NCBI RefSeq assembly: GCF_021369635.1
Contig: NZ_JAJNBZ010000002.1
Location: 217,024-281,023 of the forward strand
Origin: Paenibacillus profundus
GTDB lineage: Bacteria > Bacillota > Bacilli > Paenibacillales > Paenibacillaceae
Length of the DNA: 64,000 nt
Direction of reading: 5' to 3'
This document shows, piece after piece, positions 15,640-25,225 of this stretch; the first letter of the stretch is position 1; each line of letters opens with the position of its first letter. Made by a program: the position numbers and the translations under genes. The notes below the pieces were generated by a model. The model was not told the DNA's origin and did not search any database. It saw only the letters and a list, made by a program, of their open reading frames with translations.

Positions 15640-17805
15640 TTGACAGAACAGCAATTGATTTCACTGATGAAGCAGATGTCTCTGGAAGAGAAAATCGCTC
15701 AACTGCTGCAGCTGGCAACTCCGTTTTTTGAAGGAGCAAAGAGCGAAGGCCGAATCACCGGTCCCATGGCATCCATGGGCATTACGGAGAACATGGTGCG
15801 AAATACAGGCTCCATCTTAGGTCTGACAGGGGCAGAAGAGGTCATTTCCGTCCAGCAAGCGCACATGCGGAATAATCGCCTCGGAATTCCATTGCTCATC
15901 ATGGCGGACATTATTCATGGATATAAGACCATATTTCCGATCCCATTGGCACTGGGGTGTTCATGGGATGCAGAGCTCGCGGAGAAATGCGCGGCAATCG
16001 CAGCCAAAGAAGCCGCGGTATCCGGCGTGCATGTCACGTTTGCGCCGATGGTGGATCTCGTTCGCGATCCGCGTTGGGGAAGAGTGATGGAATCAACCGG
16101 AGAGGACCCTTATTTGAACGGGGAATTCGCCCGGGCATTCGTGCGCGGGTTTCAGGGCCGTGATTTGAGCGGGGATTCCGATCGGGTTGCAGCCTGCGTG
16201 AAACACTTTGCGGCGTATGGAGCTGCGGAAGGCGGACGTGATTATAATACAGTCGACATGTCGGAACGGCAGCTGCGAGAGTATTATTTGCCGGCGTACA
16301 AAGCGGCGCTGGAGGAAGGCTGCGAGATGGTCATGACGTCCTTCAATACGGTGGATGGTGTTCCGGCGACCGGAAATAAACGATTGATGCGAGATTTATT
16401 GCGGAATGAATGGGGGTTTGACGGCGTTCTTATTTCAGATTGGGGCGCAGTGAAGGAAATGATTCCCCACGGTGTGGCGGCAGATGAAGCGGAGGCTGCG
16501 AGCAAGGCTATCCACGCAGGAGTTGACATCGAAATGATGACCTCTTGCTATGTGAATCATTTGCAGCAGCTTGTCGAGAGCGGCTTGGTGGACGAAGCTT
16601 TAATTGACGAAGCGGTGCTTCGCATCTTGAAGCTGAAGCAGAAGCTGGGACTGTTCGACAATCCGTTACGGGGGGCCAATGTCGAATCGGAGCGAGAGAT
16701 TTTGTTCTGCGGGGAACATCGCCAAGCGGCACGAGAAGCTGCGGTCAAGTCTTGCGTCCTATTGAAGAACGAAGGCGTTCTGCCGCTAGCGAAAGAGCAG
16801 AAAATTGCGCTTGTCGGTCCGTTTGCCCAAAACGGCGATATTCTTGGCCCGTGGTCCTGGCTTGGTTCCCAGGAGGAAGCTGTACAGTTATATGAAGGCT
16901 TCACGAGAATCGTTGAGCCGTTACAGGTTGCCGTCGCGGAAGGCTGCGGCATTGAAAGCGCTTCGGAGGAGCAATGGAAGGCTGCGCTCGAAGCTGCGCA
17001 GAACGCCGATGTCATTGTGCTCGCGTTAGGCGAACACTCTGACATGAGCGGTGAGGCCGGATGTCGGGCCGATATTCGCTTGCCGGAAATACAACGGCAA
17101 CTGATTGCCGCCTTGAAGCCGCTGAACAAGCCGATGGTTGCCGTGCTCTTTAACGGACGACCGCTTGACCTGCACGGTATCCATGATCAGGTGGGTGCAG
17201 TTCTGGAAGCCTGGTACCCGGGAAGCGAAGGCGGGACAGCCGTTGCGGAACTGCTATATGGCTTGGCCAACCCGTCTGGGAAGCTGACGATGTCATTTCC
17301 TTATGCTGTCGGCCAGGTGCCGGTTTATTACAATTATTTCAACACTGGTCGTCCGCAGGGAGCGCCTGACGCCCAAGTGCGTTATGTATCGCAATATTTG
17401 GACATACCGAATGAACCGCTGCTGCCGTTCGGGTTCGGTCTGAGCTACACGTCCTTCTCATATGGCGAGATTAGCCTTTCCTCGGAACAGATGACCGTAG
17501 AGCAGCCTCTTCATATAAAAGTACGTGTGACCAATACAGGGAATCAACCGGGAGAAGAGATTGTGCAGCTCTACGTGCGCGATATGGCGGGAGAAGTCGT
17601 TCGGCCTGTGAAAGAACTGAAGACCTATCGCAGAATAAAACTAATGCCGGGCGAGAGCCATGAGATTTCATTTTCCTTAACGGAACGCCAGCTCCGCTAT
17701 CACCATGCGGATTTGCAATATATAAGCGATGCCGGTGAGTTTGCCGTCTATGTTGGTCCGAACAGCCGGGATGTACAGGAGCTTCGATTTACATTGATGA
17801 AGTAA
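15640..17805 (+). CDS. GH3 beta-glucosidase of the beta-1,2-glucan locus
   Basis: The product is a cytoplasmic glycoside hydrolase family 3 enzyme of about 722 residues without a signal peptide. The N-terminal barrel has IPLLIMADIIHG, DPRWGRVMESTGEDP and the KHFAAYG motif. The nucleophile is Asp near residue 267 in VLISDWGAV. A C-terminal alpha/beta sandwich follows, then a fibronectin III-like domain (LPFGFGLSYTSF, PGEEIVQLYVRD). A TTG at 15640 is preferred because GGAGG sits 7 nt upstream; in-frame ATGs at 15607 and 15625 have poorer sites. With the adjacent phosphorylase, this matches the Listeria Lin1840 enzyme that cleaves sophorose and short beta-1,2-glucans. Confidence 0.9.
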   Translation: MTEQQLISLMKQMSLEEKIAQLLQLATPFFEGAKSEGRITGPMASMGITENMVRNTGSILGLTGAEEVISVQQAHMRNNRLGIPLLIMADIIHGYKTIFPIPLALGCSWDAELAEKCAAIAAKEAAVSGVHVTFAPMVDLVRDPRWGRVMESTGEDPYLNGEFARAFVRGFQGRDLSGDSDRVAACVKHFAAYGAAEGGRDYNTVDMSERQLREYYLPAYKAALEEGCEMVMTSFNTVDGVPATGNKRLMRDLLRNEWGFDGVLISDWGAVKEMIPHGVAADEAEAASKAIHAGVDIEMMTSCYVNHLQQLVESGLVDEALIDEAVLRILKLKQKLGLFDNPLRGANVESEREILFCGEHRQAAREAAVKSCVLLKNEGVLPLAKEQKIALVGPFAQNGDILGPWSWLGSQEEAVQLYEGFTRIVEPLQVAVAEGCGIESASEEQWKAALEAAQNADVIVLALGEHSDMSGEAGCRADIRLPEIQRQLIAALKPLNKPMVAVLFNGRPLDLHGIHDQVGAVLEAWYPGSEGGTAVAELLYGLANPSGKLTMSFPYAVGQVPVYYNYFNTGRPQGAPDAQVRYVSQYLDIPNEPLLPFGFGLSYTSFSYGEISLSSEQMTVEQPLHIKVRVTNTGNQPGEEIVQLYVRDMAGEVVRPVKELKTYRRIKLMPGESHEISFSLTERQLRYHHADLQYISDAGEFAVYVGPNSRDVQELRFTLMK

Positions 17806-17823
17806 AGAAAGCGAGTGGAAATC

Positions 17824-20800
17824 ATGACAACGACGACGAATCATCTTGTCCCGATTCAAACGGGTGATTTGAGATTCACGTTTCTGGACAGCGGTGATAT
17901 CCGGGATATTACCCATGGCACTACGATGATTAACCAAGTGGTGTCCAACCCGATTGACGGCTCAATGAACAACTTATACTTGCGTCTGCACCGGGACGGC
18001 GGAATTCAAGTCGTGCCTTTGCTGGGCCTGCGATCAGACAGCCAGTTACGGTACTCAGATTCTAAAGTGATGTGGGAAGGCAAAGTGGAGGGGCTTCGGT
18101 ATAAAGTGACCTTTACATTGACTCCGAATGACATATGGTTTTGGGATGTTAGCCTCAACGGGTATGACGTGGAAGTAGATTTGATTTACGGACAAGATCT
18201 CGGTCTGGCGGATAAGGGGGCTGTCCGCAGCAATGAAGCATATCTATCCCAATATATCGACCATGCCGTGTTCGAAGACGAACAGAAGGGCTATGTCGTC
18301 TGCTCGCGGCAGAATCAACCGCAGCAGGGGACATTTCCTTATTTGCAGCAGGGTGCTTTGACCAAGGCGGTCGCATACTCCACGGATGGATATCAATTTT
18401 TCGGCTTGTCGTATAAGGACACGAATGAACCGGAAGCATTGACTCGAGATGTACTGAGCAATGAAGTGTACCAATACGAATTCGCGTACACTGCACTGCA
18501 GTCAGAGCGAATTCGCCTGAATGGTTCGGCGCGGTTCGTATTTTATGGCTTGTTCAAGCCGGATCATCAGGCTGCGGTTACATCGTTGGAGTTCGAAGCG
18601 GAAGTGCTGCATGCATGGAAGCAAGCGGATGCGCAACCGGCAGCGATGGGGCGGCATATCGACAAGGCCAGCCTTGCCGCGCATATTGGAGCGCCATTGC
18701 ATACTGAATCGATGACGAATAAAGACATCGGGCGATATTTTCCGAACCGCCATCAAGAAGAATGGGATGGAGAGGAATTGCTCTCTTTCTTCACGGAAAC
18801 GCATGAGCATGTCGTGCTGAAGGAAAAAGAGCTGCGGGTTGAACGCCCGCACGGTCATATCGTCATGACGGGCCACAATGCTCGCTTGAACGAACAAGTT
18901 CTCACATCTACTTCCTATATGTACGGGATATTTAACTCCCAACTGGTACTAGGGAACACCTCGTTCAACAAAATGCTGTCCAATGCCCGCAATGCGCTCA
19001 ATGTGATAAAAACATCGGGACAGCGCATCTATGTCGACATGAACGGCACATACCGCCTGTTGACGATGCCGTCCATGTTCGAGATGGGCTTTAATTACGC
19101 CCGTTGGTTCTACAAGACAGCCGATGATACGATCATCATTACGAACTTTACGGCTTTGGATACGCCGGAATTGCAACTTCATGTCCGTTCTGACAGCGGC
19201 CGGTCGTACCGATTCATCGTTACTAACCAAATCACGATGAACAACAATGAATATGAGGCGCCGTATCACATGCGACAAGATGGAACCTTCTTGTCGTTCC
19301 ATGCGGACACTGTATCAGACAGCGCCTCTACGCTGCCTCATCTCTGCTATCGTATGAATGTAATTGGAGCGGATGTGACGGTGAAGGACGAAGCTGCGTT
19401 GGCCGATTATGTCCACCCGGGGGCGGCATCGCTTGTGGTGCTCCAATTGAGTGAGAGCAGTGAATGGAAGCTCACGGTGCAAGGATTGCTTCAGGGGGAA
19501 GAGTTGCCGATCCGGGACTTGGACGCAGCATCCGAGATTCCACGTTACCGCGCTTATTATGAGACCATAATGAACAGCTTCCGCTTGTCCCATCGTGAAG
19601 GGGCGAAGCAGTCTGAGCTTGACAAGGTAAATACACTTGCTTGGTGGTATACCCACAATATGCTGGTTCATTACTCCGTACCACACGGTCTCGAACAATA
19701 CGGAGGCGCTGCATGGGGGACGCGCGATGTCTGTCAGGGACCGACAGAATACTTCATGGCGACGCAAAAATATGATCAAGTGCGTGATATTCTTAAGATG
19801 GTATACGCTCATCAATATGAGGACGACGGAAATTGGCCGCAATGGTTCATGTTCGATCAATATTATCGGATTCAACAAGAAGAAAGCCATGGCGACATTA
19901 TCGTATGGCCGCTGAAAGTGTTGAGCGATTATTTGCACGCAACCCGGGACTACGGCATTCTGGAAGAAGCGGTTCCGTATACGAAGCGAGACGGCTTCGA
20001 ATTTACGGACACCACTGCAACCTTGCTTGAACACGCCAAAAAAGAAATCGAATATATGAAACGTCATTTTCTGCATGATACGTATTTGTCATCGTATGGG
20101 GATGGAGACTGGGACGATACGCTGCAGCCTGCCAATGCGCAGCTCAAACGATATATGGCAAGCAGCTGGACTGTGGCGCTGACCTATCAAGTGTTTCATA
20201 ATTTATCCGCAGTCCTGACGGATTACGACGAAGCTGCAGCGACCGAACTTCAGGAATTGGCATCAGGTATAAGGGAGGATTTCAACCGCTACATGCTGCC
20301 GACCGGCGTCATTCCTGGGTTCGTCTATATGGAAGAACCGGGCAAGGCGGAACTGATGCTGCATCCATCGGATAAGAAAACTGGCATTCAATACCGGCTG
20401 CTTCCCATGACGCGCAGCATGATTAGCGAGTTGCTGACCGAAGAACAGGCAGAAGCCCATTATCAATTGATTAAGAGAGAATTGTTCTGTCCGGACGGCG
20501 TCCGCTTAATGAATCGGCCTGCCCAATATGAAGGCGGCGTCAGCATCCATTTTAAGCGTGCAGAGCAGGCGGCCAACTTCGGCCGAGAAGTCGGCTTGCA
20601 ATATGTTCACGCCCACATTCGTTATGTCGAGGCGATGGCCAAGCTTGGCAAGGTGGACGAGGCGTGGAATGGACTGCAGATGATTAATCCGATCGGGCTC
20701 CGGGATGTCGTGCCGAATGCCGAACTGAGACAAAGCAATGCTTACTTCAGCAGCTCAGACGGTAAGTTCAACTCCCGCTATGATGCCCACCGCCGGTTCG

Positions 20801-21171
20801 ACGAGCTGCGGCAAGGAACTGTTCCGGTCAAAGGCGGATGGAGAATTTACTCCAGTGGCCCGGGGATTTACATGAATCAGCTCATTTCAAATTGCCTCGG
20901 AATACGTCAAGAAGGCGGAGATCTCGTCATCGATCCGGTACTTCCATTGAATTTGGACGGTGTCCGGTTCGATTTTACGATGATGGGACGCTCCATTCAA
21001 TTTGAATATCGCCTTAGCGGTCGGTCTGTCAGCCGTATCATCATCAATGGACAGGAAGCCAAGACAACAACGACAGCGAACCGTTACCGTCAGGGAGGCG
21101 TGCGTATCGATCGGCAAGAGTTAGACAAATATCTCACCGATCAACATAATGTCATTGTTATAGATATGTAA
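17824..21171 (+). CDS. GH94 1,2-beta-oligoglucan phosphorylase (sophorooligosaccharide phosphorylase)
   Basis: The protein of about 1115 residues has an N-terminal beta-sandwich of roughly 500 residues and a C-terminal (alpha/alpha)6 barrel of the cellobiose phosphorylase type. Barrel motifs include QYGGAAWGTRDVCQGPTEYF, GNWPQWFMFD and DGDWDD near residue 763, which carries the catalytic acid Asp. Its length and motif set match SOGP enzymes (EC 2.4.1.333), not the 800-residue cellobiose phosphorylases. They cleave beta-1,2-glucans with phosphate to release glucose 1-phosphate. The gene follows the GH3 gene by about 20 bp and is surely cotranscribed. ATG 17824 or GTG 17815 may be the start; both ribosome binding sites are weak, suggesting translation is partly coupled. 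Confidence 0.88.
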   Translation: MTTTTNHLVPIQTGDLRFTFLDSGDIRDITHGTTMINQVVSNPIDGSMNNLYLRLHRDGGIQVVPLLGLRSDSQLRYSDSKVMWEGKVEGLRYKVTFTLTPNDIWFWDVSLNGYDVEVDLIYGQDLGLADKGAVRSNEAYLSQYIDHAVFEDEQKGYVVCSRQNQPQQGTFPYLQQGALTKAVAYSTDGYQFFGLSYKDTNEPEALTRDVLSNEVYQYEFAYTALQSERIRLNGSARFVFYGLFKPDHQAAVTSLEFEAEVLHAWKQADAQPAAMGRHIDKASLAAHIGAPLHTESMTNKDIGRYFPNRHQEEWDGEELLSFFTETHEHVVLKEKELRVERPHGHIVMTGHNARLNEQVLTSTSYMYGIFNSQLVLGNTSFNKMLSNARNALNVIKTSGQRIYVDMNGTYRLLTMPSMFEMGFNYARWFYKTADDTIIITNFTALDTPELQLHVRSDSGRSYRFIVTNQITMNNNEYEAPYHMRQDGTFLSFHADTVSDSASTLPHLCYRMNVIGADVTVKDEAALADYVHPGAASLVVLQLSESSEWKLTVQGLLQGEELPIRDLDAASEIPRYRAYYETIMNSFRLSHREGAKQSELDKVNTLAWWYTHNMLVHYSVPHGLEQYGGAAWGTRDVCQGPTEYFMATQKYDQVRDILKMVYAHQYEDDGNWPQWFMFDQYYRIQQEESHGDIIVWPLKVLSDYLHATRDYGILEEAVPYTKRDGFEFTDTTATLLEHAKKEIEYMKRHFLHDTYLSSYGDGDWDDTLQPANAQLKRYMASSWTVALTYQVFHNLSAVLTDYDEAAATELQELASGIREDFNRYMLPTGVIPGFVYMEEPGKAELMLHPSDKKTGIQYRLLPMTRSMISELLTEEQAEAHYQLIKRELFCPDGVRLMNRPAQYEGGVSIHFKRAEQAANFGREVGLQYVHAHIRYVEAMAKLGKVDEAWNGLQMINPIGLRDVVPNAELRQSNAYFSSSDGKFNSRYDAHRRFDELRQGTVPVKGGWRIYSSGPGIYMNQLISNCLGIRQEGGDLVIDPVLPLNLDGVRFDFTMMGRSIQFEYRLSGRSVSRIIINGQEAKTTTTANRYRQGGVRIDRQELDKYLTDQHNVIVIDM

Positions 21172-21177
21172 TCGAAT

Positions 21178-21203
21178 GCGCGGCGATCTTTCGGGGTCGC
21201 CGC
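21178..21203 (+). terminator. Hairpin between the phosphorylase and lacI genes
   Basis: GCGGCGATC and GGTCGCCGC form a 9-bp stem (one G-U), but only ATGATTTGTT follows. It may be a weak terminator or an attenuator that lowers expression of the regulator gene behind it. Confidence 0.5.
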
Positions 21204-21255
21204 ATGATTTGTTATAGTAAGGGAAATGATGGAGTGAACGATAGGAGCGAGTGCT

Positions 21256-22257
21256 GTGGTCAGTATTAAAGATATCGCCAAGAAAGCCGGGGTTTCAATC
21301 TCGACAGTATCTTATGCTTTGAACGGGAGCCCCAAAGTGACGGAAGAAACGAGCAGCAAAATACTAGCTGTAGCCAAAGAGTTAAATTATGTTCCGAATG
21401 CCGCGGCAAGAACGCTGAAGAAGAGGGAAACGAAAATCATCGGCGCCTTTTTGACGGACTTTGACGGGGCGTTTTACGGTCAATTGCTGCAAGGAATGAA
21501 GGAAGTGCTGAATAAGAAAGGCTATGACCTGATTGTATGCAGTGGCTCCCAGTCTCATCGACTGCTGCCGGAACGGACAATTGATGGCGCGATTGTGCTG
21601 GACGCGTCATTCTCCAGTGAGGAACTGCTGCAATATGCTGATCGTGGGCATAAGTTGGTCGTACTGGACCGGGAGTTGGACCACCCGAATGTGAACCAGG
21701 TGCTGCTTGATAACAAAGCGGGAGCCACGTTGGCCATGGAATACCTCATTGAGGAAGGCTATCGGAAAATTTACGTCGTGACGGGACCTCAGGGATCGTT
21801 CGATTCCAATCAACGTCTGCAGGCTGCAAAGCAAACGATCGAACGGAACCAGCCTCTCGAATCGGATGAAAGGGATCAGTCCATCGAATATATTGAAATC
21901 CAAGGCAATTTCGACAAAACTGGCGGAGAAGAAGCAGCACAACAGATTATAAAAGAATATACGGAGCCTGTGGCCGTGTTCTGCCTTAATGACGAAATGG
22001 CCATCGGATTATACAATGTGGTGAAGGATTCGTCTTATCGGATTGGCGAGCATATTCACGTCATCGGATTCGATAATATGGAGCTGTCACAATTCGTGCA
22101 GCCGCGTCTCGCTACGATTGATTATTCCAAGCGCAAATGGGGGGCGCTCGCCTCCGAGCAGCTGTTGAAATTAATTACGGATGAACCGGTAGAGCATGAA
22201 CGAATCTATGTGACCCTAATTAAGGCCGGGTCGGTTCATCCCATGCAATCTATGTAG
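21256..22257 (+). CDS. LacI-family transcriptional regulator of the beta-1,2-glucan locus
   Basis: The 333-residue repressor starts with the canonical LacI helix-turn-helix and hinge (IKDIAKKAGVSISTVSYALN, then YVPNAAARTLKK). A periplasmic-binding-protein-like effector domain follows (GAFLTDFDGAFYGQLLQG, VFCLNDEMAIGLYNV, HVIGFDNMELSQFVQPRLAT). The GTG start is preceded by AGGAG at 8 nt. It is the last gene of the utilisation locus. The four AAACGTTTCGA operators at 15333-15548 have the usual LacI half-site look, so local control by this protein is very likely. The inducer is probably a sophorooligosaccharide or glucose derivative. Confidence 0.9.
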   Translation: MVSIKDIAKKAGVSISTVSYALNGSPKVTEETSSKILAVAKELNYVPNAAARTLKKRETKIIGAFLTDFDGAFYGQLLQGMKEVLNKKGYDLIVCSGSQSHRLLPERTIDGAIVLDASFSSEELLQYADRGHKLVVLDRELDHPNVNQVLLDNKAGATLAMEYLIEEGYRKIYVVTGPQGSFDSNQRLQAAKQTIERNQPLESDERDQSIEYIEIQGNFDKTGGEEAAQQIIKEYTEPVAVFCLNDEMAIGLYNVVKDSSYRIGEHIHVIGFDNMELSQFVQPRLATIDYSKRKWGALASEQLLKLITDEPVEHERIYVTLIKAGSVHPMQSM

Positions 22258-22295
22258 CTCATTAAGCTCTATAGCCTGTGTAGTTTGTTGCGCAG

Positions 22296-22322
22296 AGTCC
22301 CGGACAACACCGGGGCTTTTTT
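22296..22322 (+). terminator. Terminator of the beta-1,2-glucan locus
   Basis: AGTCCCGG (22296-22303) pairs with CCGGGGCT (22310-22317), followed by six T residues. Confidence 0.85.
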
Positions 22323-22324
22323 AT

Positions 22325-22685
22325 ATTATGATTGCTTCATTATCGTAGAGATAACCTTAGCAATAAGTGCTTAGTACCATTCTCCCATTAGCTCAGGTGC
22401 GTTACAGGAGTGATTGATCGAATCCCGCTTTTATGAATGTGAATCCGATTAGATTACGATGTGAAGAATGGAATTGCATACTGAATGAGCATCTTCTATG
22501 CACACAAATAAATGTGACATGCACTGCATGACAGAAGCACTCGATACGCTATGAATGTATAAGCTCATGAAATATCGTATGATTAGACGATCAATTAACC
22601 GCGCACATAGGGCAGACACTGTGCTGCGATCGAAGTCGGTATAATTGCATTTGGGTTACATTCTATAGCCAAATTCGTCCAGATA
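22325..22685. other. Intergenic region with no recognisable feature
   Basis: About 360 bp between the lacI terminator and the transposase-like gene contain many stop codons in all frames. I find no clear promoter, repeat or inverted terminal repeat. It may include the decayed end of the former insertion sequence. Confidence 0.4.
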
Positions 22686-22689
22686 TCAT

Positions 22690-23607
22690 TTATGCAGCAA
22701 CACGGTGGTTAGTGTGATAGAAGGAGAGACCAGGCTTGTGGGCAGAGGAAAAAGACATGCACAAGTGCAATAACTGCTCCCATACGGATGTAAGGCAGGC
22801 AGCCGCATTTTGGCGAAAACAAAATTCATCCAAGTACTTCTGCAGATACGTAATCCCTATCCCGTGAAACGTCCTATTCATCCAGCGTCGTGCTCGGTTG
22901 AATGTATTATAGAGGCGTCCGCCGCGATGAACCCGAAACGGCTGCCTAATGAGAGATATCGTGGAAGCACTCTGCGAGACATGAAGATCAATAAAGTGGT
23001 CACATGCAGGACGCAGCAGCATTTTGTGAGAAACGTGATCCCGATCTACAAGCTTCATCTTCACGCCCATAGCCTGTCCGTCTGGAGTGAGGGATTCGGC
23101 AATGATGAGGGGATATTCCCGGGGATGAATGTCTGTTAGGTCTGTCCTCGAGCGATATGAATGGCCATAAAAAGCGACGAAGCCATGAACTTCGCCTTCA
23201 AGCACCCGATCGGCTTCGCCATGGCTCATGGCTGCTCTGATCTTGTGCAGCATAGACCAAGCGGTCTTGTACGTCACCTCGATGAGAGAGCTCAGCTTAA
23301 CGGCGTTTATCCCATTATCGGCATTGGTATGTGAAACGAGCCAAAACGCAGAAATCCATTTGCGTAGGGAAGTCCGGCTGCCCTCCAAAACCGTGCCAGC
23401 AGTCAGTGAGGTTTGATGGCTGCAAGCGCGGCACTCATATAGAGGAAGCCGCCGTGTACGGATGACATAGGCATGGGGATGCCGACAGCGCGGGCATGCA
23501 AAGCCTTGCGGCCACTTCAACTGAAACAGGAAGGGCACACACGAAGATTCCGTAGAAAAATAACGCTGCAGTTCCTCCAGTGTGTCGACAGATAGCCACG
23601 CATCCAT
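22690..23607 (-). CDS. IS1595-type transposase-like protein with degenerate catalytic site
   Basis: This 305-residue protein has the IS1595/ISXO2 layout. The N-terminal zinc ribbon is FACPRCRHPHAY with a second pair YECRACSHQTS. The helical segment WISAFWLVSHTNADNGINAV follows, then the sequence TYKTAWSMLHKIRAAM that precedes the DDE domain. The first catalytic Asp, normally in a VEVDET context, is replaced by LEGEVHGF, and the later acidic residues are not where expected. No flanking inverted repeats are visible. The ATG at 23607 has AAGGGGG upstream. A strong promoter with a perfect LexA-box core drives it. It is probably immobile and perhaps domesticated; its role is unknown. Confidence 0.7.
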   Translation of the reverse strand: MDAWLSVDTLEELQRYFSTESSCVPFLFQLKWPQGFACPRCRHPHAYVIRTRRLPLYECRACSHQTSLTAGTVLEGSRTSLRKWISAFWLVSHTNADNGINAVKLSSLIEVTYKTAWSMLHKIRAAMSHGEADRVLEGEVHGFVAFYGHSYRSRTDLTDIHPREYPLIIAESLTPDGQAMGVKMKLVDRDHVSHKMLLRPACDHFIDLHVSQSASTISLIRQPFRVHRGGRLYNTFNRARRWMNRTFHGIGITYLQKYLDEFCFRQNAAACLTSVWEQLLHLCMSFSSAHKPGLSFYHTNHRVAA

Positions 23608-23632
23608 AAAGACATCCCCCTTAAATAAAATG

Positions 23633-23682
23633 AGAACATACGTTCTTTTATTCATTATAACAAACAAAAGTTCCCATTTCAA
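23633..23682 (-). promoter_or_regulatory. Sigma-A promoter with LexA (SOS) box before the transposase-like gene
   Basis: On the minus strand TTGAAA (23682-23677), 17 nt and TATAAT (23659-23654). Immediately downstream, AGAACGTATGTTCT (23646-23633) is a perfect 14-bp dyad that fits the Gram-positive LexA core GAAC-N4-GTTC with the preferred purine/pyrimidine inner bases. It covers the predicted transcription start. Confidence 0.75.
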
Positions 23683-23689
23683 GGAATTA

Positions 23690-24100
23690 TCACTTTATTG
23701 TTATCTTTTTTACCGGATGCTCTATCGACAGGGGCGCTTAATTTGAAAGTACTCGACGTTCTGAGTCATTGGGAGAGTAGTAATAAGGGCTGCTATAGTG
23801 ATAGTATGTCTCTGGAAAGCACAGTATAGGGGATGAGAGCAGCCCTTGGATTCTTGGATTCGAGAGGCTCCGGGCAGGAATGATAATCTGGAAATTTACT
23901 AGCTGTCGATCGAAATAAGGAATAACCTGCTGATGAGTACGGTTCATCATAATGTGAAGAGTGTATGCTTTTTACAATTTGAGCTATCGATAACTTTTTT
24001 TCTGGAAATGTGCCTCATTCTATTGAATATGCTTTCATATCCATCTAGTATTAAGGTGAATTAGCAATATTTTTTTCTCCAACACATCACATTTATTCAG
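23690..24100. other. Intergenic region upstream of the CBM9-like gene
   Basis: No gene is supported in these 400 bp. AGGGCTGCT near 23787 and AGCAGCCCT near 23840 form an inverted repeat with a long loop. The last 100 bp are A+T-rich and probably contain the promoter of the downstream pair, but no consensus pair is clear enough to call. Confidence 0.4.
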
Positions 24101-24119
24101 CCTTGAGGAGGATTTAGCG

Positions 24120-25136
24120 ATGGATAGAAGCGGTGTACCCGAGCCCATAACGGCGTTCATGCCGAAGCATTATGTATGCCGGCGAGCCACGGAGCCATTG
24201 GAATTGGATGGACGGCTGAACAAGCCGTTCTGGGAGCAAGCCCCTTGGACCGATGACTTTGTCGACATCGAAGGAGATTTGAAACCGTTGCCGAACAAGC
24301 GGACCCGCGTGAAAATGCTCTGGGATAACGAGTATTTGTATTTCGGCGCTGATATGGAAGAGGATCAGATCTGGGCGACGTTGACGGAGCGGGATTCTGT
24401 CATTTTTTACGATAACGATTTTGAGATCTTCATCGATCCTGATGGAGATACCCATAACTATTATGAGTTCGAGATGAATGCCTTCAATACGATATGGGAT
24501 CTGCTGCTGCCGAAGCCTTATCGGGACGGAGGACCGCCTATTAACTCTTGGGATATCAGAGGCATCAAGACCGCGGTGCACATCGATGGGGAGGTCAACA
24601 ATCCCGATGTGGACAACCGAGGTTGGAGCGTCGAGGTTGCCATGCCTTGGAGCGTGCTGAAAGAATGTGCGCCAGAGGGACGGAAGCCGCGTCACGGGGA
24701 GTATTGGCGCATCAATTTCTCACGTGTCGAGTGGAGAGCTGAGGTCAAGGACGGGAAGTATGTGAAGACGCTCAATCCGGAGACGAATGCCCCGTACCCG
24801 GAAGATAACTGGGTGTGGAGCCCGCAAGGAATTATTAATATGCATTATCCTGAGCTGTGGGGATTCGTTCAGTTTGCTGATGAGCCACTGGAGTTCGAAA
24901 TGCCAAAGGACGAGCTTATTAAATGGGAGCTGCGCAAGCTTTACTACCGGGAGCGGCAGCATTTTGAGGAACATGGATGCTACTGCAATGATTTTGCGGT
25001 TCTGAAGCATGACGATGCGTGGAGCATCGATCCGATTATAGAGACGACGGGCGGTATGTTCCAAATTTCCGCGCGTTCACATGACGGTCAGCGTTGGATT
25101 CGGATTCAGGAAGACGGGAAAGTGTGGCACGAATAA
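24120..25136 (+). CDS. Carbohydrate-binding family 9-like (CBM9/DOMON-type) protein
   Basis: The 338-residue protein has the CBM9-like fold throughout its first 260 residues. It opens with LELDGRLNKPFWEQAPW, then VKMLWDNEYLYFGADMEEDQIWATL, the calcium/acidic strip YDNDFEIFIDPDGDTHNYYE, and RGWSVEVAMPWSVL. The C-terminal 80 residues are charged and contain a few Cys. No signal peptide is present, so it is probably cytoplasmic. GGAGG precedes the ATG. The transglutaminase-like gene follows about 90 bp downstream on the same strand, so the two may cooperate. Family members are widespread next to glycan-degradation genes, but the role of intracellular versions is not known. Confidence 0.8.
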   Translation: MDRSGVPEPITAFMPKHYVCRRATEPLELDGRLNKPFWEQAPWTDDFVDIEGDLKPLPNKRTRVKMLWDNEYLYFGADMEEDQIWATLTERDSVIFYDNDFEIFIDPDGDTHNYYEFEMNAFNTIWDLLLPKPYRDGGPPINSWDIRGIKTAVHIDGEVNNPDVDNRGWSVEVAMPWSVLKECAPEGRKPRHGEYWRINFSRVEWRAEVKDGKYVKTLNPETNAPYPEDNWVWSPQGIINMHYPELWGFVQFADEPLEFEMPKDELIKWELRKLYYRERQHFEEHGCYCNDFAVLKHDDAWSIDPIIETTGGMFQISARSHDGQRWIRIQEDGKVWHE

Positions 25137-25225
25137 CGAAGCTTGCATAGAGCTGACGTGTTGCTGCCTATGGTTGAACGGATATTGTCATGATTGACAT
25201 TTTACGTATGAGGCTGGTGAATTAA

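Noticed and set aside
22690-23682. An active insertion sequence
   Set aside because: No matching terminal inverted repeats or target duplication could be found, and the catalytic motif is altered.
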